A DNA stretch of 64,000 nt from Xanthobacteraceae bacterium (GTDB lineage Bacteria > Pseudomonadota > Alphaproteobacteria > Rhizobiales > Xanthobacteraceae), in NCBI GenBank assembly GCA_028290465.1, contig JAQGJU010000086.1, positions 22,503 to 86,502 of the forward strand. Direction: 5' to 3'. Shown piece by piece: positions 1-8,063 of the stretch. Made by a program: the position numbers and the translations under genes. Under the pieces are notes generated by a model. It ran no database searches. It saw only the letters and a list, made by a program, of their open reading frames with translations, and had not been told where the DNA came from. How positions within the stretch are numbered: position 1 is the first letter of the stretch; each line of letters begins with the position of its first letter.

Positions 1-186
1 CTGGTTATCAACCCGATTGATCCGCCGCTGGTGATGGACTTCGTGGTGATCCAGCCAGCACGGCGCCCGCTCAGCAAACAGGCGCGGCTGTTTTTGGATC
101 GCTTCGAGGCCGAGATCGCGTATATTCAGGCGGTGTGGGATACGGCGCTCGCCGCGCCGGCGAAGCCGAAGCGGGCGAGAAGGTAG
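1..186 (+). CDS. LysR-type regulator, C-terminal fragment
   Basis: The reading frame is open from the first base and ends in TAG at 184-186, giving 61 residues that are the tail of a protein starting outside the window. The segment VVIQPARRPLSKQARLFLDR resembles the end of the effector-binding domain of LysR-type transcription factors, where an Arg-Arg-Pro-Leu-Ser/Thr stretch leads into the last helix. A short Ala/Lys/Arg-rich tail follows (APAKPKRARR). The DNA-binding half is not visible, so neither target nor effector can be proposed. The assignment rests on a short motif. Confidence 0.65.
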   Translation: MVINPIDPPLVMDFVVIQPARRPLSKQARLFLDRFEAEIAYIQAVWDTALAAPAKPKRARR

Positions 187-214
187 CGCGCTGACGTACA
201 GACGAACGCTGCGC

Positions 215-330
215 GCTCCCTCTCCCTGTTAGGGAGAGGGTTGGGGTGAGGGTCACTAGGACTTTCGATAGGCAATCCCCCTCACCCGGCGGGCTACGCA
301 CGCCGACCTCTCCCCACCGGGGAGAGGTGA
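215..330. repeat. REP-like palindromic repeat (GGGGAGAGG family), copy 1
   Basis: Two hairpins face each other: CCCTCTCCCTgttAGGGAGAGGG near 217-240 and CCTCTCCCCaccGGGGAGAGG near 307-327. Between them lie TGAGGG and CCCTCACCC arms, so the whole block is roughly symmetrical. The same arms recur at 18717-18832 and 26477-26637. It fills the gap between a LysR-type gene end and the convergent GST gene. Such elements are common in intergenic DNA of rhizobia and may act as terminators. No coding function is seen. Confidence 0.75.
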
Positions 331-334
331 AAAC

Positions 335-985
335 CTACCCGGTGGGCGCTCCCGGCTGCTTTAACGGATGCGCGCGCGCGATGGCGTCGATGGCCTGACA
401 GGTTTCGACGATGCGGCGCACCGTCGGATATGGCGCCATGTCGAGCTTGAAGAAATTGGCGCCGACCGCCTGGCTGACCATGCAGATATCCGCAATGGTC
501 AGTTGATCGCCCTGGCAGAACTTCCCGGTCTGCGGATTGCCGGCAAGATGCGTTTCTAAAGCTTTCAGCGCCGCCGCGAGCCAATTGTGAATCCACTTGG
601 TGCGCGCCGCGTCGTCGAGCTTAAGTTCATGCTCCATGTATTCGCGCACGCGCGGCACGATCAGTGGATGCGAGTCGCAGGCGACGATCTGCGCCAGCCC
701 GCGCACCCGCGCCCTCGCCTTCGGGTCGGACGGCAAAAGCGGCGGCTGTGGATGAGTCTCGTCGAGATATTCGAGGATCGCCAGCGACTCGAACAATACA
801 GGTCCGTCACCATCCACCAGCGCCGGCAACGCCATCATCGGGTTGACGGCGCGGAACGCCTCCTCGCGCTGCTGACCCTTGAGCAGATCGACATCGACGA
901 CTTCGTCGGGCACGACGCCCTTCAAGTTGAGCGCCATGCGTACGCGATAAGCGGCCAGCGAACGCCAGAACGAGAAAAATTTCAT
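335..985 (-). CDS. maiA: Zeta-class glutathione S-transferase, maleylacetoacetate isomerase-like
   Basis: This 216-residue cytoplasmic GST has the zeta-class N-terminus SFWRSLAAYRVR (residues 5-16), the loop leading to cis-proline P54, and E66-S67, which in the family bind the glutathione glutamyl group. The stretch ARVRGLAQIVACDSHPL matches bacterial maleylacetoacetate isomerases. Known members isomerise maleylacetoacetate to fumarylacetoacetate using glutathione in tyrosine or gentisate breakdown. The start at 985 is preferred to the upstream ATG at 1048 because GGGGAGGG sits just before it and the GST fold begins there. No homogentisate dioxygenase or fumarylacetoacetase gene is nearby, so the exact substrate is uncertain. 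Confidence 0.8.
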   Translation of the reverse strand: MKFFSFWRSLAAYRVRMALNLKGVVPDEVVDVDLLKGQQREEAFRAVNPMMALPALVDGDGPVLFESLAILEYLDETHPQPPLLPSDPKARARVRGLAQIVACDSHPLIVPRVREYMEHELKLDDAARTKWIHNWLAAALKALETHLAGNPQTGKFCQGDQLTIADICMVSQAVGANFFKLDMAPYPTVRRIVETCQAIDAIARAHPLKQPGAPTG

Positions 986-1065
986 TGCGCCCTCCCCTAT
1001 GTTTGGAGCATTGCCAGGCGAAGTGGCATCCGGTTCGCCGTCCGGCAATGCGACCTAATATATTG

Positions 1066-1506
1066 TCAGCTTTTCGCGCCGCCCGGATCGGCCTTGAGGC
1101 CCGCCGCCGCGATGCCGGCCAGTCCGCATTCCTCGTCGCGATCCGAGGTGTCGCCCGAAATGCCGACCGCGCCGATGACGTCGCCCGCTTCATTGCGAAT
1201 AAGAATGCCGCCGGGATTTGCAATCATGCGCCCGCCGCTCGCCGCCGCCAGCATGGTGAAGAACTGCGGCGTGTTCGCCGCGCGTTCCGCCAGGGTGCGC
1301 GAGCCGAACCCCATGCCGAGCGCGCCCCAGGCCTTGCCGTAGGCGATGTCGAAGCGCAGCAGGCCGGACTTGTCCTCGCGCTTGAAGGCGACGAGATGGC
1401 CGCCGGCGTCCAACACCGCGACCGTGAGTGGCGCGCTATTGGTGTCGCGCGCCTTCTTGAGGGTGACATCGACGATGGTGGACGCCTGAGCGAGCGTGAC
1501 GGACAT
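1066..1506 (-). CDS. HbpS/GlcG-like (DUF336) protein
   Basis: A 146-residue protein with the GlcG/HbpS fold signature: AVLDAGGHLVAFKRED in the first half, then the glycine-rich GGILIRNEAGDVIGAVGISGDTSD-type segment and a D-E-E-C-G run near the end. The family contains haem-binding sensory proteins and many catabolic-cluster proteins of unknown role. No signal peptide is visible, so it is probably cytoplasmic. GAGGT precedes the ATG at 1506. It lies between a GST and a dehydrogenase on the same strand and may be co-transcribed with them. A second family member lies at 45544-46068. Confidence 0.85.
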   Translation of the reverse strand: MSVTLAQASTIVDVTLKKARDTNSAPLTVAVLDAGGHLVAFKREDKSGLLRFDIAYGKAWGALGMGFGSRTLAERAANTPQFFTMLAAASGGRMIANPGGILIRNEAGDVIGAVGISGDTSDRDEECGLAGIAAAGLKADPGGAKS

Positions 1507-1553
1507 GAGAGACCTCGTGAGTGGATGATTGAATGACGAACGGAATTATGGGA

Positions 1554-2441
1554 TCAGGCTTTGCCGCGATTGGCCCAATAGGCGGCGACGGCGGAACCAT
1601 CGCGTTGATCCCAGCCCTTCTTGTTGGCTTCGTCGAAACAGGTCAGCGTCCGCTCGACCAGCGGCAGTTCGACGCCGCGCGCTTTTCCCTCGGCCAGCAT
1701 GGTGTGCAGATCCTTCACCGCGTTCTCGATTGCGAAGGTCACGGGGCCGGAATGATCGCCGCCCAGCATCGCAGCGAGCGGCGCGGCCCGCGACTTGATG
1801 GCGTTGGTGGTGCCGGACGTATCGGTGAACAGATCGACCAGCCGCTTCGGATCAAAGCCGACGTCACGGCACAGCGCAAACGCCTCGCCGAACGCCTGCC
1901 ACGACACCATCAGGGGCAGATTGACGGCCAGCTTCACGGTCGCGCCATTGCCGACCGGACCGACATGCTCGAGGCGCCGGCAGAGTTTTTCCAGGATCGG
2001 CTTGGCGCGTTCGGCGTCGGCCGGTTCCGCGCCCATGATGCCGAGCAGCGTGCCCTGCCGGGCCGGACCGACCGTGCCGCCAACCGGGCATTCGACGAAC
2101 GCCGCACCTTTGGCGCGAACCTTCGCGGCCAGCGCCACTTCAGTGGCGCGCTCTACCGTGCTCATGTCGATGATCAGTTTGCCGGCGACGTCGCCGCTCA
2201 GCAGCCCGTCGGGACCGTGATAGACCTGATCGATCGCCTTGGCGTCGGTCAGCATCGTGATGACGGCTTCGACGCTCGAGGCCAGCGCGGCGGGCGTTGC
2301 CGCCACCTTGGCGCCCGCCTCTTGCAATGGCTTGGCCTTGTCGGGCGACCGGTTCCAGACCGTAACCTCGTGCCCCACTTCGAGGAGACGCGCCGCGATA
2401 GCGCCACCCATTTTCCCGAGACCGGCCAATCCAATGCGCAT
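1554..2441 (-). CDS. NAD(P)-dependent dehydrogenase, 3-hydroxyisobutyrate dehydrogenase family
   Basis: This 295-residue protein opens with the dinucleotide-binding motif GLGKMGG (residues 7-13), carries the substrate-loop sequence FVECPVGGTVGPARQG (115-130), and has the family catalytic lysine at K170 in GNGATVKLAVN. Such enzymes oxidise beta-hydroxyacids or reduce the corresponding semialdehydes. The start at 2441 is chosen over an ATG 90 bases upstream because the Rossmann strand begins there and GGGAG precedes it. A paralogue is read divergently at 2663. The substrate cannot be deduced. Confidence 0.85.
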   Translation of the reverse strand: MRIGLAGLGKMGGAIAARLLEVGHEVTVWNRSPDKAKPLQEAGAKVAATPAALASSVEAVITMLTDAKAIDQVYHGPDGLLSGDVAGKLIIDMSTVERATEVALAAKVRAKGAAFVECPVGGTVGPARQGTLLGIMGAEPADAERAKPILEKLCRRLEHVGPVGNGATVKLAVNLPLMVSWQAFGEAFALCRDVGFDPKRLVDLFTDTSGTTNAIKSRAAPLAAMLGGDHSGPVTFAIENAVKDLHTMLAEGKARGVELPLVERTLTCFDEANKKGWDQRDGSAVAAYWANRGKA

Positions 2442-2662
2442 GTAGTTTCGCTCCCGATGCAACTTCTTGAAGGTAGAGTACCGCAACGATAGGCGATCGT
2501 AACGGCCGGCGAAAGGCCGGCGCTTCCGCACCCTCTTACATCGAATTCATATCATGAAACCATCGCCTGACTTTTGGCCTTGAAGCCCGGCGCGTTCAAT
2601 GTGCTAGCTTGCTGCCCAACAACAACCAGTCGTTACAACAACGGAACGTGGGAGATCGCCTC
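2442..2662. promoter_or_regulatory. Divergent intergenic region between two dehydrogenase genes
   Basis: The two beta-hydroxyacid dehydrogenase genes are transcribed away from each other, so promoters for both must lie in these 221 bases. Short direct AACAAC/TACAACAACG repeats are visible at about 2620-2645. I could not identify a convincing -35/-10 pair or operator by eye. Confidence 0.4.
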
Positions 2663-3568
2663 ATGGCGCGCGCAAAGCGGAAGAAGGGCACTGTCGGCAT
2701 CGTCGGCCTCGGCATCATGGGCGGCTCGTTCGCCCGCAATCTGGCTGCGGCCGGCTGGCATGTCGTCGGGTTCGACCTCGATGCCGGACGCCGCCGGTCG
2801 CTGGCGCGGGTCGGCGTCGAGATCGCCAAGGACGCGGTCGATGTCGCGGCCAAATGCGCGATGGTGATCACCAGCCTGCCGAGCCCGCAGGCGCTCGAGG
2901 CCACGGTCAACGCGCTGGTCGCAGCCAAGCTGAAGAAGCGCATCATCATCGAATGCAGCACCTTCACGCTCGACGACAAGCAGCGCGCCGAGCGCGCATT
3001 GCGCAAGGCCGGCCACACGCTGTTGGACTGCCCGGTCAGCGGCACCGGCGCGCAGGCCGCCGTCAAGGATCTGGTGATCTATGCCAGCGGCGATTCGGCC
3101 GCGATCAAGAAGACCAAGCGCATGTTCGCCGACTTCTCGCGCGCGATGCACGACCTCGGCGAATTCGGCAACGGCAGCAAGATGAAATACGTCGCCAACC
3201 TTCTGGTCGCGATCAACAACGTGGCCAGCGCCGAAGCCATGGTGCTCGGCATGAAGGCCGGACTTGATCCGCAGATGATCTTCGAAATGGTCACCGGAGG
3301 CGCCGGCAATTCGCGGGTATTCGAACTGCGCGCGCAGATGATGGTGAAAAATCGCTACGACGAAGCCACCATGAAAATTAAAATTTGGCAGAAGGACATG
3401 GCGGTAATTGGCGCCTACGCGCAGGAACTCGGCGTGCCGACGCCGACCTTCAGCGCTACGCTGCCGGTCTACGCGGCCGCGATGTCGACCGGCCATGCGA
3501 TGGACGACACCGCGGCGGTGTGCGCGGTGCTGGAAAAGCAGGCCGGCGTGCGGCGGAAGAAGCGTTAA
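2663..3568 (+). CDS. NAD(P)-dependent dehydrogenase, 3-hydroxyisobutyrate dehydrogenase family
   Basis: A 301-residue paralogue of the divergent neighbour. It shows the Rossmann motif GLGIMGGS (residues 15-22), the substrate-binding segment LDCPVSGTGAQ (121-131), and catalytic lysine K175 followed four residues later by N179, as in 3-hydroxyisobutyrate and tartronate-semialdehyde reductases. The start at 2663 follows GGGAG with about eight bases spacing; an ATG 54 bases upstream would add a tail outside the fold. The C-terminus is basic (VRRKKR). A role in beta-hydroxyacid metabolism is inferred from family only. Confidence 0.85.
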   Translation: MARAKRKKGTVGIVGLGIMGGSFARNLAAAGWHVVGFDLDAGRRRSLARVGVEIAKDAVDVAAKCAMVITSLPSPQALEATVNALVAAKLKKRIIIECSTFTLDDKQRAERALRKAGHTLLDCPVSGTGAQAAVKDLVIYASGDSAAIKKTKRMFADFSRAMHDLGEFGNGSKMKYVANLLVAINNVASAEAMVLGMKAGLDPQMIFEMVTGGAGNSRVFELRAQMMVKNRYDEATMKIKIWQKDMAVIGAYAQELGVPTPTFSATLPVYAAAMSTGHAMDDTAAVCAVLEKQAGVRRKKR

Positions 3569-3752
3569 GGTGGGCAAGAACCCCCATTAGAAAACTTGAT
3601 GGCGGTACTTAGAGCTTATTATTTGCCGCGCCCCCCTGACGGGGCGCTAGGCTAGACTAGGACGACCGTCGGAATCGGCCTGCCGGTTCCCGCGTACTTT
3701 TAAAGATGCGACGTCACAAGAAACGTCGGTCAACATTGCTAGGGAGATGCTT

Positions 3753-5639
3753 ATGGCCAGCGATCGCGCAACCACGACTCCGCGTGCGGCACAGCCGCTC
3801 GAAATGCGCACTGAGACGCGCGACGGCATGCGGATCGATTGGGATGTGCCGATCGAAATGGATGACGGCCTGATCGTTCGAGCCGATGTGTATCGGCCGA
3901 TCGAGCCGGGTAAATACCCCGTGATCCTGACATATGGTCCCTACGCCAAGGGCCTCGCGTTCCAGGACGGCTATCCGAGCGCCTGGGAGCGCATGGTAAC
4001 TAAGCATCCGGACGTCGCGGCCAACTCGACCAATCTCTACCAGAGTTGGGAAGTGGTCGATCCCGAGAAATGGGTGCCGCACGACTACGTCTGCGTGCGC
4101 GTCGATTCGCGCGGCTGTGGCTGTTCACCCGGCTACATCGATCATTTCTCGCCGCGCGAGACCAAAGACTTCTACGACTGCATCGAGTGGGCCGGTGTAC
4201 AGGACTGGTCGAACGGCAAGGTCGGCCTCAACGGCATCTCGTATTTCGGCAGCAACCAGTGGCACGTCGCGACGTTGCAGCCGCCGCATCTCGCCGCAAT
4301 GTGCATCTGGGAAGGCTCGGCCGACTGGTACCGCGACATGACGCATCATGGCGGTATCCTGTCGACGTTCTGGGCCAACTGGTACGACATGCAGGTCAAG
4401 ACCGTGCAGTACGGCGCCGGCGAACGCGGCCGGTACAGCCGCGTGCATGGCGGCTTGGTGTGCGGTCCGGAAACGCTGTCCGAGAAAGAACTCGCCGATA
4501 ACCGCTGCGATTTCGGGGGCGAGATCCTCGCGCATCCGCTCGACGACAAGTATCACAAGGACCGCTCGCCGCAGTGGGACAAGGTCAACGTGCCGTTCCT
4601 GTCGGCCGCCAACTGGGGCGGCCAGGGCCTGCATCCGCGCGGCAATTTCGAAGCCTTCGTGCGCGCCGTCGCCAAGGACAAATTTCTCGAAGTACACGGC
4701 ATCGAGCATTGGACGCATTTCTATACCGATTATGGCCGCGAACAGCAGCTCGCGTTCTTCGACAAGTTCCTGCACGGCAAGAAGGACGCGTTCAAGAAGC
4801 AGCCCAAGGTGCTGCTGCAGGTGCGCCACCCCGGCGAGAAATTCGTCGCGCGCGCGGAGAGCGAATGGCCGCTGGCCCGCACGCAGTGGACCAAGCTGTA
4901 TCTCGACCCGGCCGAGATGATCCTCGGCAAGAAGTCATCCAAGGCGACGACCCTGGCGTTCGAAGCGATGGGCGACGGCCTCACCTTCCTGACGCCGGCC
5001 GTGGATGAAGATACCGAGATCACCGGCCCGTCCGCGCTCAAACTGTTCGTATCGTCATCGACCAAGGACGCCGACCTGTTCATCGTCGTGCGGGTCTTCA
5101 CCGGCGATCTGAAGGAAGTCGTGTTCCAGGGCGCGATTGATCCGCATACGCCGATCGCCCAGGGCTGGCTGCGGGCCTCGCACCGCAAGCTCGACAAGAA
5201 ACTGTCGACGCCGTACCGGCCCTATCATCCGCACGATGAAAAGCAGCCGCTGAAGAAGGGCGAAGTCGCCGAGCTCGACATCGAGATCTGGCCGACCTCC
5301 ATCGTGGTGCCGAAGGGCTATCGCGTTGGCGTTTCGATCCGCGGCAAGGACTATGAATATGGCGGCGCCAGCGGCGGCAAGCTGTCGAACTTCAAGAACG
5401 AACTGACCGGTTGCGGCCCGTTCCTGCACAACGATCCGAACGACCGCCCGCCGGCGATCTTCGGCGGCACCACGACGCTGCATTTCGACAAGGCGCGCCA
5501 ACCCTATCTGCTGCTGCCCGTGATCCCTGCAAAAAGTGCTGCCCGTAAACCGGCTGCGAAAGCCAAATCTGCCAAGTCTGCCAAGCCTGCAACCAAGCCT
5601 GCCGCCAAATCCAAGAGCAAGCGCGCCAAGGGACGATGA
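3753..5639 (+). CDS. CocE/NonD family hydrolase
   Basis: A 628-residue alpha/beta hydrolase of the X-Pro dipeptidyl-peptidase S15/CocE class. The nucleophile elbow is GISYFGS with S163; RVDSRGCGCSPG (118-128) is the region before it. The second half matches the C-terminal jelly-roll domain of cocaine esterase-type enzymes, with GPSALKLFVSSSTKDADLFI-type strands. The last about 40 residues are a Lys/Ala repeat tail (AAKAKSAKSAKPATK), absent from typical relatives. The second ATG (3753) is preferred because AGGGAG lies six bases before it. Such enzymes cleave esters or acyl-amides; the substrate is unknown. It directly precedes LIV transporter cluster 1. Confidence 0.85.
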   Translation: MASDRATTTPRAAQPLEMRTETRDGMRIDWDVPIEMDDGLIVRADVYRPIEPGKYPVILTYGPYAKGLAFQDGYPSAWERMVTKHPDVAANSTNLYQSWEVVDPEKWVPHDYVCVRVDSRGCGCSPGYIDHFSPRETKDFYDCIEWAGVQDWSNGKVGLNGISYFGSNQWHVATLQPPHLAAMCIWEGSADWYRDMTHHGGILSTFWANWYDMQVKTVQYGAGERGRYSRVHGGLVCGPETLSEKELADNRCDFGGEILAHPLDDKYHKDRSPQWDKVNVPFLSAANWGGQGLHPRGNFEAFVRAVAKDKFLEVHGIEHWTHFYTDYGREQQLAFFDKFLHGKKDAFKKQPKVLLQVRHPGEKFVARAESEWPLARTQWTKLYLDPAEMILGKKSSKATTLAFEAMGDGLTFLTPAVDEDTEITGPSALKLFVSSSTKDADLFIVVRVFTGDLKEVVFQGAIDPHTPIAQGWLRASHRKLDKKLSTPYRPYHPHDEKQPLKKGEVAELDIEIWPTSIVVPKGYRVGVSIRGKDYEYGGASGGKLSNFKNELTGCGPFLHNDPNDRPPAIFGGTTTLHFDKARQPYLLLPVIPAKSAARKPAAKAKSAKSAKPATKPAAKSKSKRAKGR

Positions 5640-5643
5640 AAGG

Positions 5644-5660
5644 ACGGGATCACGTCCCGT
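5644..5660 (+). terminator. Short hairpin after the CocE-like gene
   Basis: ACGGGA and TCCCGT pair around a TCACG loop, starting five bases after the stop codon. No T-run follows, so it may stabilise the message end rather than terminate. It is followed by an imperfect 15-base tandem repeat containing TCTTGTTGAA at 5671 and 5686. Confidence 0.4.
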
Positions 5661-5793
5661 TGATGCCAAATCTTGTTGAACCAAGTCTTGTTGAAGCCAT
5701 GTAGCCAACGGCCCGGATCGCGGGCATGCTCGGGAACGACAAGCTGAACGACAACGGCCAGATGTCCAAAGGACACATGAGGGAGAGAAAGCC

Positions 5794-7041
5794 ATGACCA
5801 TGCATCGCCGAAAAGTATTGAAGGGCATTGCCGGCGCGGGTGTCGGTCTCGCCGCGTTGAAGGCGCCTTACGTTTGGGCGCAGGATGCGCCATTCAAGAT
5901 CGGCCTTTTGACGGTCAAGACCGGACCGCTGGCGCAAGGCGGCATCCAGATGGAACAGGGCATCGCCACGTTCCTCAAGCAAAAGCAGAACACGCTGGGC
6001 GGCCGCAAGATCGAATTCATCTCAGCCGACACCGGCGGCAACGCGGCCGGCGCCAAGACCAAGGCGCAGGAACTGATCGAACGTGAAAAGGTCAACGTGG
6101 TGCTCGGCCCGCTCGCGGCCGCCGAACTGCTGGCCATCACCGATTACGTGCGCGACAACCAGACGCCGCTGATCAGCCTCGGCGCCGCCGAGGACGTAAC
6201 GCAGCGCAACGCCAATCCGTTCGTCATCCGCGCCTCGTCGACCTCGGGCCAGTGCACCCATGTGCTCGGCGACTATGCGTTCAAGGAACTCAAGTTCAAG
6301 CGCGCCGCGACCGTCGCCGAGGATTGGGCATTCGGTTATGAGCAAATGGCCGGCTTCCAGCGCACCTTCGAAGAAGCCGGCGGCAAGGTCGTCAAGAAGC
6401 TGTGGGCGCCGCTGAACACGCCCGACTTCACGCCCTATATCGCGCAGCTGGCCAATGTCGACTGCGTCGCCAACGGCTTTGCCGGATCCAACCCGGTGAA
6501 GTTCATGCGGGCCTATGCGGATCTCGGCGCCAAGGCCCGGTTCCCGCTGCTGGCCGGCTGGACCGCGATGGACGACGCGCTGCTGCGCAGCCTCGGCGAC
6601 GAGGCGGTCGGCGTCGTGTCGGCGCATTGGTATTCGTCGAGCTTCGATACACCGAGCAACAAGCAGTTCGTCGCCGACATGCGCAAGGACTACAACGTGC
6701 TGCCGGGTGGCTACTCGGCCGGCATGTATATCGCCGGCCAATGCGTCGAGGCGGCCATCAAGCTGGTCGGCGGTAAGTCGGTGGACGGCAAGACCTTCGC
6801 GGACGCACTGCATAAAGTCACCCTCGACGACACGCCGCGCGGCAAGTTCAGCCTGGACCGTTTCGGCAACGTCGTCGGCACGGTGTTTGTCCGCAAATGC
6901 GAGCGCAAGGACGGTCAGCTCGTCAATACGGTCGTGAAGACCTATCCGGATGTCAGCCAGTTCTGGACCTATGACGAAAAGGCGTTCCTGGCGAACCCGG
7001 TATACGCACGCGACTATCCGCCTGCCAAGAACCTGGAATAA
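5794..7041 (+). CDS. ABC transporter substrate-binding protein, LIV family
   Basis: A 415-residue periplasmic binding protein of the leucine/isoleucine/valine (Peripla_BP_6) class. The N-terminus HRRKVLKGIAGAGVG followed by a cleavage-like YVWAQ suggests a Tat-like or long Sec signal. The mature part begins FKIGLLTVKTGPLAQGG, typical of the family's first strand and ligand loop, and residues near IEFISADTGGNAAGA continue the pattern. GGGAGAG sits six bases before the ATG. It is the first gene of LIV cluster 1, followed by livH, livM, livG and livF. In catabolic gene neighbourhoods these systems often import aromatic acids, amides or short organic acids; the ligand here is not known. Confidence 0.9.
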   Translation: MTMHRRKVLKGIAGAGVGLAALKAPYVWAQDAPFKIGLLTVKTGPLAQGGIQMEQGIATFLKQKQNTLGGRKIEFISADTGGNAAGAKTKAQELIEREKVNVVLGPLAAAELLAITDYVRDNQTPLISLGAAEDVTQRNANPFVIRASSTSGQCTHVLGDYAFKELKFKRAATVAEDWAFGYEQMAGFQRTFEEAGGKVVKKLWAPLNTPDFTPYIAQLANVDCVANGFAGSNPVKFMRAYADLGAKARFPLLAGWTAMDDALLRSLGDEAVGVVSAHWYSSSFDTPSNKQFVADMRKDYNVLPGGYSAGMYIAGQCVEAAIKLVGGKSVDGKTFADALHKVTLDDTPRGKFSLDRFGNVVGTVFVRKCERKDGQLVNTVVKTYPDVSQFWTYDEKAFLANPVYARDYPPAKNLE

Positions 7042-7053
7042 TTCGCGCAAAAG

Positions 7054-7080
7054 ACCGCCCTCGCAAATAGCGAGGGCGGT
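7054..7080 (+). terminator. Perfect hairpin between binding-protein gene and livH
   Basis: ACCGCCCTCGC (7054-7064) and GCGAGGGCGGT (7070-7080) form an 11-bp stem around AAATA, twelve bases after the binding-protein stop and followed only by TTG. In ABC operons such a structure usually reduces read-through or protects the upstream message, so that the binding protein is made in excess over the membrane parts. Confidence 0.7.
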
Positions 7081-7106
7081 TTGCCACTGGGGACCGCGTA
7101 CCTGTC

Positions 7107-8063
7107 ATGCTGCGTTACATTGGATTTGAAGAAGCCAGATTGTTGGCCATCAGCAGCTTCGCCTACGGCGGACTTCTGTTCCTGCTGTCGTCCGGGTTCT
7201 CGCTGATTTTCGGCTTGATGCGGATTCCGAACCTCATGCATGGCTCGTTCTTCATGCTCGGCGCCTATTTTGGTGTGAGCATGCTGGAGAAGGGCCTGAC
7301 CACCGACGCGCTTAAAGCGATCCCGAAGATCGGCGGCGCCTTCAACTTCCTGCCGTCCTTTACCATCCTTCCACCTAACTTCTTTCTGATCGCCATCATC
7401 AGCGGACTACTGGTAGCCGGCATCGGCGCGTTGGTTGAGCGCTATCTGCTGCGCCGGCTCAACGGCCAGGAGTTGCCGCAGGTGCTGCTGACCCTCGGTC
7501 TGTCGTTCGTGATCGCTGATCTTTGCCTGATGATCTGGACCGGCGATCCGTGGCAACCGGCAACGCCGGCCGAGCTTCGCGGCGTCGTACAGTTCGGGAC
7601 GCTGTTCTTTCCGCTCTATCGCGTGGCCATCATCGGCATCGCGGTCGTGATCGCCGTGGCGCTGTGGCTGATGGTCGACTGGACGCGACTCGGCGCGATG
7701 ATCCGCGCCGGCGTCGACGACCCGCAGATCGCCAGGGTCTGCGGCATCAAGGTATCGCAGCTATTCACGCTGGTGTTTGCGCTCGGCGCCGGCTTGGCAG
7801 CCTTCGGCGGCGTGGTCGGAGCACCCTATCTGTCCGTCTATCCCGGCCTCGACGCCGACATGCTGCCGCTCGCGCTGATCGTCGTCATTCTCGGCGGCAC
7901 CGGCAGCCTTCTTGGCGCGCTGGTCGGCAGCTTCCTGATCGGCCTCCTGTACAATTTCGGACAGGCGATGGTGCCGGACCTGTCCTACGTCATTCTGTTC
8001 CTGCCGATGCTGCTGGTGCTGGTGTTGCGGCCGCAAGGCCTGTTCGGCCGGTCGATCCCATGA
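7107..8063 (+). CDS. livH: LIV ABC transporter permease LivH-like
   Basis: A 318-residue inner-membrane permease. The opening ISSFAYGGLLFLLSSGFSLIFGLM then IPNLMHGSFFMLGAYFG matches the LivH family, and VDDPQIARVCGIKV is the cytoplasmic loop that contacts the ATPases. Hydrophobic segments run throughout, about eight by eye. It starts 27 bases after the hairpin; the Shine-Dalgarno is weak (GGGGA about 14 bases upstream). Its stop overlaps the livM start in an ATGA, implying translational coupling. Confidence 0.9.
   Translation: MLRYIGFEEARLLAISSFAYGGLLFLLSSGFSLIFGLMRIPNLMHGSFFMLGAYFGVSMLEKGLTTDALKAIPKIGGAFNFLPSFTILPPNFFLIAIISGLLVAGIGALVERYLLRRLNGQELPQVLLTLGLSFVIADLCLMIWTGDPWQPATPAELRGVVQFGTLFFPLYRVAIIGIAVVIAVALWLMVDWTRLGAMIRAGVDDPQIARVCGIKVSQLFTLVFALGAGLAAFGGVVGAPYLSVYPGLDADMLPLALIVVILGGTGSLLGALVGSFLIGLLYNFGQAMVPDLSYVILFLPMLLVLVLRPQGLFGRSIP

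Noticed and set aside
587..1342. Long plus-strand frame opposite the GST and HbpS-like genes
   Set aside because: It is Arg-rich and lacks any family motif; it is the antisense shadow of two well-supported genes.
2633..3577. Minus-strand frame of 314 residues across the second dehydrogenase
   Set aside because: Composition is His/Arg/Gly-rich as in GC-rich antisense frames, with no motif; the plus-strand gene has clear catalytic residues.
5671..5696. Tandem 15-base repeat TCTTGTTGAA before the LIV binding-protein gene, as a possible operator
   Set aside because: Only two imperfect units with no symmetry; too little to support a binding site.
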